Positions 9,782 through 21,556 of a DNA stretch of 37,954 bases are shown piece after piece. Within the stretch, counting starts at the first letter, position 1. Each line of letters begins with the position of its first letter. Made by a program: the position numbers and the translations under genes. Location: positions 1 to 37,954 of the forward strand of contig JAJNNY010000123.1 of assembly GCA_022453515.1 (NCBI GenBank), given 5' to 3'. The stretch comes from Astrocystis sublimbata (lineage: Eukaryota > Ascomycota > Sordariomycetes > Xylariales > Xylariaceae). Below the pieces are notes generated by a model that worked only from the letters and a program-made list of their open reading frames with translations, made no database searches and was not told the origin of the DNA.

Positions 9782-12446
9782 GATTTGCACGCGCTGCGGA
9801 TGTGCAGCTCCGCGGAGCTGCGCCTTCGATTCAATATGCCACAATCAAATTCAACTCGACTCAGGCTGGTTCCAGCGAAACTCGGCAACTGTCTGTCCGT
9901 ATGCGCGTACCACCCTTCGGCTCCAAAAAGAGTGGCTGGCGGATGCGATACCCCCCAGGGACGCGTTGTTTATAAGGTAGATAGAAGACGACGATATAGA
10001 TGGTGCTGGCTGCGCGTATCAATTACCGAGGTCGAGTGAGAAGCGAATATTCAAGTAGTGAAATGGACCAAGACGCCGACGATGTATTGCGGTACGAGTT
10101 TATGCGATCACAGAAGTGGACGCGGTTTGTGGCCGGCGCCAAGACGATATTCAACACCAAGAAATGTAAATCGGTTGGCTGGGATGCGTGCGCGAGACAG
10201 CTATGGCCGAAGTAGACTACCTAAGTACTGCTGTGCAGGAATAACTCGTTTTTTGAAGGTAAAAGCGATCTCTGTAGTGGTCGCGGCAAGACGTTCGAAG
10301 GGTTCAAATGATGCTTGTTTAGGGCAGCACCAGACAGGCAAAGACAAACAACGGGGTGGAAAACAATGGAGGGAGGGTTATCGTCGAGTCGGGAGGACTT
10401 CTTGCATGCAAATTCAAGCTCACGAGCTCACACGCGTTGTCTGCGATTGGGAGCGGGCGCATTGGGTTAGGTAACCTCCGTACCAGGCCGCTTACATAAA
10501 GTACCTGGCAGGAAAGAAGGAGGTAGGGGAGAGGTACCTTTGTAAGGACTGGACTGCGCGACTTGCGACTTACACTTCGCTTCTCCTGGCCTGGCCTGGC
10601 CATGAGCTGGGCGCGTCAGGGGTGGATGTGGCTGGCTCGGCTGGCTCGCTGGGTCTTGTCACCGCGAATCTGCTAAAGTCCATCTGTCGTGTCGTCTGTC
10701 TGTTTGCAGCATGCATCGACCCACTGTTTAGAAGGTTCCCTTCAGAGGTGCCCTTAGACGGTGGGCCACTTTCCGCAAACCCTCTAGGGTATCTATCTAC
10801 AAGGACGTGCGCAACGGTCCTGCATCTTGGACACGAAATAGTAAATAGTAAAATACCTTAGGTACCTACCTACCAAGCGTAAATCCGAGAGCTATCGTAA
10901 ATCATATACATACATTTGTGAGTCAAGTATTCTGGTCGAAGAGGAACAATCCATATCACTACCTATCTAGGTAGTACGCTATGAAAAATATGGTTAATAT
11001 TCCTCCCACTAGTACGGAGCTTATGTTGGTTGTACGAGTTCAGGTACCTCAGTAGGAGATCAAGGTTATCTTTGGCATCCACGGATTGATTGATTGGTGG
11101 GCAATGTTAGGCAGCAATGGCCCAGACTTGTTGCCAGTCTGCCTTGCTTAACAATCAACTGCAAGAAGGCGTCTATAAAGGATAGTAGCTCACCTCACAT
11201 CTCGTTCAATTCTTCCCCCTCTCGCCAGCCCGCCATAGGTAGCTATATCTCAAGACGTACTGCAATAGAGGATCGACATAGACATCCCTTCGTGACTTAT
11301 ATTGCGCAATTGTCAAATAGTACGGATAGCCAATCGATATATGTGATACCTTGCAGGTTGATGTTCATGCCATTAGGTAGTTCTCTGCCTCTGTTGCAGG
11401 TTCTTTCTTTTGATTGGTGCGTGTATCTGTGCATGTGACGCCATCGCAGCCTGCCAGCAGACAGCAGCTGGCGAAGCATCCATTCACTGGCCTTGTTGCC
11501 CTGCTCGCCTGCGACTGTTCATTGAGTGTATCTAGCAGTTCTGGGCGTCTCCAAGGATCTCCCCTGCTCCTCCCCTCCCTGTTCCTGCAGCCAATAAGAG
11601 AACCAGAAATTTGCTGAGTGGCCCGCAGTCTGTTCGGAACCTGTGCGGTTAAGCAACTTACCTAGAGGTAAGTACCTAGGTACCCTCCCAGATAAGCTGA
11701 GTGGTGCCCTTCAAGTTCCTCTCTTTTGACCCAGCCAGCCTAACCAGCCCCCCCCAGCACCTACCTCCGAGTACCTCTACCACCTCCACCCTCTTGCCTA
11801 CCTCGCCTGTTACCACCGAACCTTGCCTTAACAGAACTAGATAGTCCACCTAGTCCCGTCGCGGGCATTCGCAAACAATCTGCCTCCTTCGAAGCTCCCC
11901 AACCTGGACTACCGGCTGGAAGTCACCTACCTACTCACCTACCTCTTAGCAGTTGTTGCCGCTGCTACGAATATTACCTTCATACCCACATACATCATCG
12001 TCAACTCATCGCTGCCTGCTGCACTTAATCCCCTACCCATACCTTCGGCCTCCTTTCTTCACACGTTCATTCTTTCTCGTCCTTCAAGAGAATCCCCCCC
12101 TTTCGCATATTTTCTTTCCGCCCACGCGATCTGTCGTCTCTACGGCTCGGCCGCATTCGCACACCATCGCGACCCCGAAAAAAAAGTTCATATTTCCAGT
12201 CCCCTGCCTGTGCGTGGCTAATCCCCCGACAACAGTCCCTCGTCGCCCTTCAAACCCGCACGTTAACGCGCGAGCTCCAGCAGCGTCTCACTTCAGTCGG
12301 CCTCCAGTCTTCGACGTCCAACACCTAAATCCATGTCTGCCTCGACCTAACTGTGCCCACCCCATTCGATATCCTCACGCGTCGGACGCGCGCCGATCGG
12401 CATCACACCCCTGGCTCAGTTTCCTTGTGTATTCAGAACCAGCATC
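9782..12446. promoter_or_regulatory. 2.7-kb divergent intergenic region between CDC31 (-) and NUP145 (+)
   Basis: This holds the promoters of both genes. No conserved protein is recognisable in the short open frames, including one at 10000-10215 ending in LWPK. TACCTACC/GGTAGGTA-type motifs occur near 10857-10874, 10966, 11041, 11657-11690 and 11758. From about 11700 to 12446 the + strand is strongly CT-rich, consistent with a long pyrimidine-rich 5' leader of NUP145. Confidence 0.5.
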
Positions 12447-14580
12447 ATGTCGTTTGGCGGTTTCGGCGGTGGTGGTAGCGGCTTTGGCAGCAGCAATAAT
12501 AACAACCCCTCGGGTGGTTTCGGCGGCTTTGGCGCCACTGCCAACAACAACACCTCCTCTACCGGTACGTCCCCGTCTTCCATGCGTAGCCTACGCTCGT
12601 TTCTCGCTTTTACATAAGGTAGTCGGGAAATCAGAACTAACAGGGACCTCGTTATAGGTGGCTTTGGCGCGTCTGCCAATACTGGTGCCGGTGGTGGCCT
12701 CTTTGGTTCTGGCGGTACCACATCGGGCTTCGGCACGAATACGACCGGTATGTCATAATGCTCCATGTGCCTTGCGCACAGGTATCTTGCATTCGATAGC
12801 GACGCTAACATCTTTACCTATATTTGTAGGCGCGTTCGGTTCCACTAGCAACACGGGTGCATTTGGTGCCAAACCCGCAACTGGTTTTGGGACAACCACA
12901 TCCGCCGGTGGTGGATTATTTGGTGGTAGCTCAACTCCAGCTGCTGCTAGCGGCGGCGGCGGCTTCGGTGGGTTTGGCTCGACCAACAACAACACCGCAG
13001 CAACTTCAAGTCCCTTCGGTGGCGGGAGCGGCTCGTCACTGTTCGGCAACAACGCTAATAATAAACCTGCTTTCGGCACCGCCGCACCCGCCGCCTCTGG
13101 CGGTCTCTTTGGCAGCGGTGGCGCCAACACTACCACCACCACATCTGCTTTTGGGGGCTTCGGTAACACAGCCAACAATGTCACGGCTGCATCAGGCGAT
13201 CCGCCAGGCACTGCAAATACCACCAACTTTCAACCATTCGTTGAAAAGGAAGGCACAGGCGTTGCTCAGAACTCGTTCCAGAACATATGCTTTCAAGACC
13301 CTTACAAGAAGTGGTCGCAGGAAGAGCTGCGGCTGGTAGACTATGCTGCCGGCCGTCGACATGGTGGCGCCGCAGGAGGCAACACTTTCGGTGTCAGCTC
13401 CGGTTTCGGCAGTTTCGGTTCGAACAACCAACCCGCCAGCACTGGTTTTGGCACCACGAACACGAACACAACCGGCGGGGGTCTTTTCGGCAATACGTCA
13501 TCGACCGGCGGCGCTTTTGGTCAGACCCAAAACACTGCCAGCACAGGCGCTTTCGGTTCGAACACTGGTGGCGGCATGTTTGGCAACACTAATAAGCCTG
13601 CCGCTACGGGTGGTCTTTTCGGTAATACTGCCACAACAACCCAACCGGCTCAGACCGGTGGCCTTTTCGGAGCATCCGGAACCACTGGTTTCGGCGGCAG
13701 CACGGGCACGACCACGGGTGGATTTGGATCAGCAAACAACAACGCGAGTGGCGGACTATTCGGATCAAACAACACCCAGAACAAAACAGGCTTCAGTTTT
13801 GGAAACGCTGGCACGACGGGCACCGGATTCGGTGGTGGTTCCAACGCTTTTGGCGCCACTAACACGAACAACGCTGCTACTACCGGCGGCGGCGGTCTAT
13901 TTGGGAATTCAGCTGCCGGCGGCTCTGGAGGCGGTCTCTTCAACAACTCAACCCAGCCAGCTACAAATACTTTCGGCAACTCGGGTGGCTTCGGCGCGGC
14001 CCAGAACCAGCAGCAACAGCAAGGTGGCGGGCTATTCGGCAATGCACAGAAGCCAGCAGGAACAGGTCTATTTGGCAATTCCACCGCAAACACTGGCACT
14101 GGCGGTGGGCTTTTTGGGAACACTGCTAATGCTACGAGTGGATTTGGCGCGTCTAGTACGGCCCAGTCTGGAGGTGGTCTTTTCGGCAACAAGCCTGCAA
14201 CAGGACCCACTGGTGGACTATTCGGTGGTGCTGGGGCCGCTCAAAACACTAACACAGGCGGTGGGCTTTTCGGTGGGCAAAATCAAACACAGCAGCCACA
14301 GCAACAGCAAAGTGGTGGCTTGTTTGGAAGTCTCAACCAAAGTCAGCCCAAACCCGGAGGCCTTTTCGGCGCAGCTACTCCATCAACCGGGGGCGGCATG
14401 TTCGGAGGCCAAAACACGCAGCAGCAGGGATCCATGTTCGGCTCGACTAACACGCAGCAACCGCAGAACAGCACGATGGGAGGTTCTCTTTTTGGGAACT
14501 CTCAAGGGCCTCAATCGAATGCGCCGTCGTTGACAGCAAGTATCAACGATCCCAGTGCTTTTGGCTCTCTGTTTGCCAAC
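12447..14580 (+). repeat. FG/GLFG repeat-coding region of NUP145
   Basis: This is degenerate tandem coding sequence for GGLFGN, GFG and TGAFG units separated by Gly/Asn/Thr/Gln spacers. It gives long antisense and +1 open frames rich in Pro/Leu, which are artefacts. The repeats form the hydrogel-like barrier of the pore and bind karyopherins. It is interrupted by introns 1 and 2 and the GLEBS segment. Confidence 0.9.
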
Positions 14581-17500
14581 TTTGGGACCAATGAGGCGGT
14601 GAATCCCGGTCCGCTTGCGACGCCAACGAACAAGAAACAATCCCGACGACCATCCATATTACCCTACTACAGGCTCAATCCCGCATCAGCTTCGCGCCTT
14701 AATGTTACGCCTCAGAAACGTGGTTTTGGGTTGTCCTACAGCACATATGGCACACCGAACAGTCCGTCTAGCGCTGCTAGCACACCTGGCTCGCTGTCAC
14801 AGAGTTTGCTTGGCGGAAGCTTATCCCGCAATCTTGGGAAGAGTATCTCATCAAGTAACCTACGTCGAAGCTTCAATGTGGAAGACAGCGTTCTGGTTCC
14901 CGGCGCATTTTCAGCCAGTACAGGGCCGAGAATGTACAATAACGGCAGCGTGAAAAAGCTAGTCATTAATAAGGACCTTCGCAGCGACCTCTTCTCCACG
15001 CCTACCAAGGAGAAGCCGGCGGCAGAAACCCCCAACACTGCTCGTAAACTAATCAAGCGAGTTAGCTTCGATACGGGCAGCGTACAGGCAATTGAAGATG
15101 GTAGCGCTACGAATGGATCCTCCAACTCGACACCAAGCGCAGATCAACTCGGGTACGTCAGACCCAAAGTCACAAATGGTGTGAACGGGGCTAAATCCGA
15201 CGCAACCCCGACTATCCACGAGATGGAACAAGTGAAGGGGAATGAGCTCGCTGTTGTGCATGAACGTCAAGCTGCCTCGCCACCAGCTCGTGATTCTGAA
15301 GCAAAGACACCGAGTGATGGCGAGCCCGGCAACTACTGGATGTCTCCAACCAAAGATGAGCTTCAGAACATGAATCGGGTTCAACGCCAGAAAGTCGCCG
15401 ATCTTACTGTGGGTCGTCAAAATGTTGGCTTCGTCAAATTCAAGGTGCCTGTGGACTTGACTGCCATAGACATTGAGACTATTTGCGACAAAATCGTTTT
15501 GTTGACCCCTCGATCTGCAACGGTCTACCCGGTATCGGTCAAGAAGCCCCCAGTCGGAAAAGGCTTGAATGTCCCGGCTCTCATTAGTCTGGAACATGCA
15601 TGGCCTCGAGCATCAAGAAACGGTAGACCTACTTCAGTCAAGAAACATGTAGACCGTCTCAAGAAAATCGAAGACACTACATTCGAGTCATACAATCCAG
15701 AAACTGGTGAATGGTCGTTTTCTGTTGAACACTTCACAACCTACGGCCTAGACGATAGCGACGATGAGGACGAAGAAGCTGCACCGGAGTCCTCAGCAGT
15801 CCCTTCGCACCATTCTAGAGCTGCTAGGTCGGTGGGGCCCGAAGAAGAAGAAAGCATAGACGAGGTGACCAAATTCGCTCACCCTCCAGGTGCTTTCGAG
15901 CCGGAAGAATACAACTACAGCAGCGACGGAAATGATATGGCGGAAGTCAATGCCCCGAGGTCGTCTTTTTTAGCTGATCGCTCCGCGGGTTCTGCGTCCC
16001 ATGGCCTTGTTCCTTTCGATCAAGCCACCATGGACGACGAATATGTGATGTCCGAGGTGGACGATGCGAGTGATCACCTTGGGCACCATCTCGCCGCGGA
16101 GCACGACAATGACTCGTTTGATGGCAGCCAATCAGACCTTGCCCATGAAACCCCTGCTGGTATCATGAGGGCGAGGATGCGTGCAATCAAAAGCTCAGCT
16201 ACGCCAGTAAAGGTCCAAGTCGCAGCTGGCGACGATTGGATGGATATGCTTAGCAAGACAATCAGCCCTCAGAAGCGTGATCGGGCACTGTTGAAAAGCA
16301 TACACGAACTGGACAACTATCGTTCAGCAAGAGACAGCGTTCGGGAACCATCCCCCACGAAGAAAAGAACTGTCTCGGATAGCAAGGGTTTCGCAACAAG
16401 TATTGACCTCATGAATTCTCTGTTTGAGAAGGCGAAGACCCCCACTGAAAACTTTCAAGCCTCCGTTCGGCCACAGGGCGTCAAGGTTGGTTTTTAATTC
16501 AATAATATTATAGTTGCGGAAATACGGGGGCATAAGAGGATGTGTAATTATCTCGTATTGACTTCATGCATATACTAATATATCTTCTTTTCTATAGTGG
16601 CCATACAAACGTGTCACCAAACACTTGGATGAAAGCGATATGGACTCTGGAGACAGAACCTGGCACGACACAATACGGCCAACTTGGGGCCCAGGTGGTA
16701 CGCTCATATTCTCCGCAGCACCCAGCGCCTCCGCCTTCGGTCGATCAGGCCGCATCAACGGAAAGAACGGATTGATGACTATCCTGAAAGGAGGTATTGT
16801 GTCCGAAACACAAGATATCCGGATTGCCAAGTTCACGAACGAGGTAAGCCAAACAGAGGATTTAGGACCATGGATGACTCTAGCTAACATTTTGACTCGC
16901 AGATGTCTGCTAAGGCTATCAGCAACCATGCGAAGCTGACACAAGTTCATGTTGTGGACGGTATCCCAGCCGTAACATTGAATCCGAAAACAACCCTTAA
17001 AGACTTCTCGGTCGCCAGCGGAACCAAAAGCTCAGCCGAAGAGCACGAGAGACTAGTATGGGAAGTTGCCAGCGTTCTATTCGATAATGTCAAGATTCCT
17101 GCGGAATTACAGGGCGATGCGAATGCCATCGCTGAGATGCTGCGCCGCGAAAATTTGTCTCGACTATGGGAGTCCATGGTGGAAGAACGCACAAACAAAG
17201 CAGTTGCCATGGCACACACGCACGAAGAAAAAGCACTGGCTGCTTTGTCCGGCCACCGTGTAGCCGAAGCTTGCAAGTACTTACTTGAAGGCAAGAACTT
17301 CCGCCTCGCCACATTGGTCTCACTCATTGGCACAGACGACAGCCTGAAAATGGACATGCGGGAACAAGTCCGTGAGTGGCAAGATGCCAATGTTTTATCG
17401 GAATTCTCGCAGCCGATTCGGGCGCTGTACGAGATGCTTGGCGGAAATGTATGCGAATGCGATGGGACCAAGGGAGCCTTGGAAAATCGCGCGGAATCAT

Positions 17501-18685
17501 TCTCCATATCGAAAAGATTTGGTCTCGACTGGCAGCAGGCTTTCGGGCTCAGACTCTGGTATGCTATTTCGAAGGATGGCGGCATCGCTGAGGCGTTTGA
17601 TAGCTACCAACAAGATATTGAGCAGTATCAGGAACTACGCCCCATTGTTTGGTTTGCCCAGCATGGCATTTCCGCTATTTGGGAGGATCCTCACAAAGAA
17701 GACAGACAGGATCTCCTGTGGGGTCTGTTGAAGCTGCATTCTGATACTACGGCAGATCTGGAATCCGTTATTCGGCCAGAGAACTCCCAATTATCCCCAC
17801 TTGATTACCGTCTCTGTTGGCAACTTGGACAGGCCCTAGCTTCGACTGGCCGGTCATCCTTTGGCAAGAATGGTACCGAGAAGGCCGATGCCGCTACGAT
17901 CTCATTTGCTGCGCAACTGACAAATGAGAGCAGCTGGCTTGAAGCAGCCTTTGTCTTTCTTCACCTTAGTGATTCGGATGCCCGCGCCAAGGCCATCCAG
18001 GACCATTTATGCCGGCATGCCGCGTTGATCGGGAATGAAGACTCTGCGTCGTTCAGGAAGCTTGCATTTGAGTTCAAAATTCCCACGCAATGGATATGGC
18101 ATTCAAAGGCACTACACATGCGAAGTGCGAGAAAGGATGCCACGGGCGAAGTGCAATGCCTGCTTCGTGCCGAATCCTGGGCCGAAGCTCATCAAACTTT
18201 TGTCAAGGAGGTCGCTCCCAGAACTGTGATCGAACGTGACTACGACGGGTTGGCCGACGTCCTTCAACAATTTGAGGGGCGGCACTTGCATGTCCCTGAT
18301 TGGAATGTCGGTGGTGAAATTTATAAAGCTTTCCTGCAGCTTATGGGCTGCCACCGTCGTTCCGAGGCCCCTCCCCTCGCATTAGTCAATAGCCTGCTTG
18401 AAGGTCTACCCGCAATGCATGGTAACACACCTGAGGCCGGTGTAGAGGAGTACGCTGCTCTTACCGAGATGGCTGCTGAGGTTGCTAAGATAGTCACCAG
18501 TATGGCCAAGATCGGAGAGGTAAGGCACCACATCACTGAAAGCCTGGGTACTGTTCACTAACTCTCTTTAGCTGGAGGTGGATAGCGATCGAATTCTTAG
18601 CCTGCCCCTTACCGAAGACGTCCTCCTGAAGCACTCTAGAAACCTAGCCTGGTCACATTACAGTGCCGTGATGGCTCGGGCCTAG
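12447..18685 (+). CDS. NUP145: Nup98-Nup96 precursor nucleoporin (Nup145), autoproteolytic
   Basis: Exons are 12447-12564, 12658-12747, 12830-16485, 16598-16843, 16903-18519 and 18572-18685, giving 1,946 aa. All junctions keep frame, and introns have GTAYGT/GTAAG-type donors or GTTGGT (intron 3), with CTAAC-type branches. The N-terminal half is FG-rich, with about 16 GLFG motifs, interrupted at about residues 205-245 by the Gle2/Rae1-binding (GLEBS) segment, QNICFQDPYKKWSQEELRL. A Nup98 autoproteolytic domain follows (YWMSPTKDEL... to EWSFSVEHF), with the predicted scissile bond F1038-T1039 (HF/TTYGLDD). This releases a Nup98-like permeability-barrier protein and a 908-aa Nup145C/Nup96 scaffold subunit of the Nup84 (Y) complex. 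The latter begins with an acidic stretch, then WPYKRVTKHLDES and a long alpha-helical region. The short last exon encodes the conserved LPLTEDVLLKH end. Confidence 0.94.
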
Positions 18686-20742
18686 GAGACCGCTTCTGTA
18701 ATGTCGGCTCACGAAGATTGGGTTTTTACGGGACATCCTGACGATGAGTGAGATTTGCCGGTGGTAATCAGCGCGCGGCTTGTTAGAATATATGGAGGAT
18801 TAGAGCAACAGGTGAATGGCTATGATGGTCGGGCGTCTCTTGAGAACTGAGAGTTCCTTGACCCCAATCACATTCTAATTGGCATCTTGTTTCGGACTTA
18901 AAAAAATGAGCGACGGGAAAGCAAAACTAGCTGCAAGCTTTGACGGAGCATCATCGTGGAGCAGTGTGACTCTTTCTAAGGTCGCGTTATCATCGCGCCT
19001 TACAAGTCACATCTACATTTGCACGCTGTACAATAAAAGTAGATAGTATGAAAACACTTAATTCTGATATTATGGATCATATGTCTTGTGACTTTCTTTC
19101 ACCTGTGCCCAGTGATGTGCTTAGCACATAATAATACGATGGTATCCTACGTTACACCTGGGGCACCTACAGCTTGCAATGACTACCTAGAGGATATGAT
19201 TCTTCCGAAGCCGATTTTGTGATATGCTAGTTGTATCATGTATGTACATATCCCATTGATTTATCAGCATTGTTATCTGCAACTTGAGGTACCTGTCAAG
19301 TGTCAAGTGTCATACCGAATTCGAATCGCAGTTTTTTTATCATGCTGCTCGCCTAAGGTCTTGCTCTCGGCATTTGTAGCGCTGACTCCCAATCACCCAG
19401 TTGGGCTAGGCCTTTAAAACTTGATAGATTTCGCAATCAATCAAGCGAAAGACAACACAGCCAAATGGTTTTGCCACAAGCAGTGAATGTGTCTCGATTT
19501 CAATTTAGATGTTTTTCTTCATTAGCTAGAGGCTTTTAACACTCCATGCTGATGCTTGAAGTATAGATGCCCGTGAAGGGCATAGCCGGCTTTCTGTGCA
19601 TGTTAGTCTCGTATCATAATCATTTCCGGCGGAGCATTATGAGATTCATTCGCAAGACGCTATCGGTAAGCATCTGCTTTGATACTATAACCTTAACAGT
19701 GGCCTCAGGTCCGGATATGCTGGGTCAGAGACGTAGCTAAGCCGATCGCCACATTTCTGCGCATCCAATATCACATGTGTTAAATGTACATCAGTAGACA
19801 CGTTTTGAAGCATCTCAATTGGGGTGCTAACATGTTACTTCTTGTCCAACAACTCAGGGCAAGCGCTTGTGATTAAGAACTTGAACAGGCCAAACAGTCG
19901 TTTTCGATCTTCTGTGCGATGAGAGCTGTCACCATTACAGGTATTATAGGAGAAGCGCTTGATTTTTAACACAGCTCTCCTGTACCCACCAAAGGTGATT
20001 TGACACACCACGGCGACTAAATAACAGTGAGACACGAACCAAGTTGGCGAAGAGAAGAATGGCTGTTCATATATTCTTCAGGCTATCAAGCACCAACGGC
20101 CTCCTGTAGGTAACTGCTGCTGGAGGCTTCATAAGTCTAGCCTCGAGAGGATTGTGTTCTTTCCGTCCGCTACTTCTCAGATGCAGTATCGGCGCCTGAC
20201 CAGCTGCCAAGTTGGCCAGTCACTCTGCTTCCAAACGGCCGGTTTTACCCTCACGACGCGGAATATATGATATAATAATGACGTATTGTATGCTACATCT
20301 AGAGACAATAAACCCTTGTCATAGTTGCTATCGGAGGTCTTTGGATTACTATATATGGCTACATGGGCTAAAGCGAGATTGAGATAGGTTGTTAAGGCGC
20401 CATACCAAATAAGGAAGATGTATCCGTTGTTAGGTTTTCCGAATGTGTCTTGATAAGTCTTTAGGGACAAGATAGTATATATTACTATCGAGCCTTTACT
20501 TAAATATAGCAATCCTGTAGTTTCTAGTTTTAAACATTCTCCTTTTTTACAGTTGAAAATCAGTGTTTCTTAGGGTTCTATTAGTATATAGCTATGACTC
20601 TACCCCGACTTGAGTGGTTTTAACTAGCTTACGTATGCTTTTTAACTAATCCGAACTAAAGAGATAGTTTTCTCTGGTTTTTTTTTCTTTTTTTCCTGCT
20701 CACAGTCTATCGAATACCAACAACTTGGCTGTGTCTTGACAG

Positions 20743-20827
20743 GCTGTAGTAGTGTAGTGGTTATCATTCTAGCCTTCCACCTCTTTGGAGCAAGCTTGAG
20801 ACCGGCGTTCGATTCGCCGTTACAGCA
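20743..20827 (+). tRNA. tRNA-Gly (anticodon UCC) with a 13-nt intron
   Basis: A complete cloverleaf can be drawn by eye. The acceptor stem is GCTGTAG/TTACAGC (one G-U), with discriminator A20827. The D arm GTGTAGTGGTTATCAT matches the A box and is typical of fungal glycine tRNAs. The T arm is CGGCG-TTCGATT-CGCCG, a perfect 5-bp stem with the B-box core. The anticodon loop is CTTCCA followed by A, giving UCC at 20776-20778. The usual position after A37 holds a 13-nt intron (20780-20792), whose TGGA can pair with the anticodon TCCA, as in many eukaryotic tRNA introns. The anticodon stem CTAGC/GCTTG has one T-T mismatch. A T5 run at 20845-20849 is a plausible Pol III terminator. The mismatch leaves some chance of a pseudogene. 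Confidence 0.78.
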
Positions 20828-20844
20828 GCACACCCTCGTTCATC

Positions 20845-20849
20845 TTTTT
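20845..20849 (+). terminator. Pol III T-run terminator of tRNA-Gly
   Basis: Five consecutive T on the non-template strand, 18 nt past the tRNA 3' end. Confidence 0.55.
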
Positions 20850-21533
20850 GTTTGGCTAGACAAAGTGACGTTTTTTTCTAAACAAGTTTTTCCAATTCTT
20901 AATATTGTTTAGATAACTTTTGTTTACGTATTTATCGTATGTAAGATTTGTATTGTGAGTAACCTCTTCGCCATCTTCTATTGTATTATAAAACTACACA
21001 TGCCATCCATGTATGAACACATAAGCCGAGGGGGACACGTCATCCACGTTCGGCCTTGACACGAGCAAACTTGCATTACATGTACTAGGTAGTTTTGGCA
21101 GTCGAGGAACAAAAGTAAGCCACCTGGCATATATACATGCGGTCGACTGCTAAATGTTCTATGCCATGTTAAGACTATCGACTGTTTGATGACCACCATA
21201 GGGTTTACCAAGAGCAAGGCGAAAGAAAGGGCCAGAGCCATTTTGAATGAGAAAGCTTAAATAGCCGACTGGATATGATTACATGGTCGGGATTTGTCTA
21301 TTCATTTGACTACGAGTAACTAGATAGTTAGAGTATTTATCCCTCTTGTGGTATTTGGATAATTACTGTTTAACCCACAGAGAAAGACTTTAGTGGGCAA
21401 AGGCACATGGCGAAATGCTAATTATCTGATCCTGAACAGATGTTTTTAGGTCCTGAGGAAATAGATCTGTACATGTGGGCATTATTCCAATTCAAACTAC
21501 CGTTAAGAACAGATTATCGATTATTACCTGTAT

Positions 21534-21556
21534 CATATATCATTGAATGATATATG
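21534..21556. repeat. perfect 11-bp inverted repeat
   Basis: CATATATCATT and AATGATATATG flank a single G. It is AT-rich and intergenic; function unknown. Confidence 0.85.

Noticed and set aside
10000..10215. Small + strand open frame ending in LWPK
   Set aside because: It is short, has no known domain and no splice-extended partner, and sits in the promoter region between divergent genes.
11953..12657. A 234-codon + strand open frame rich in Pro/Ser/His
   Set aside because: It lies in the CT-rich leader and overlaps the first NUP145 exon in another frame; the composition explains the openness.
12658..12829. An apparent start of NUP145 at 12658 in a long open frame
   Set aside because: GTG at 12658 is not a start. 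The segment to 12829 is exon 2 in a different frame plus intron 2; the first FG repeats from 12447 splice in frame to 12830.
13343..14533. Long +1 and antisense open frames across the GLFG region
   Set aside because: Repetitive FG-coding DNA yields open alternative frames; there is no independent domain or start context.
20177..20512. Minus-strand 111-codon frame with hydrophobic stretches
   Set aside because: I considered a membrane protein relic, but no family motif is recognisable and flanking frames are closed, so it is not called as a gene.
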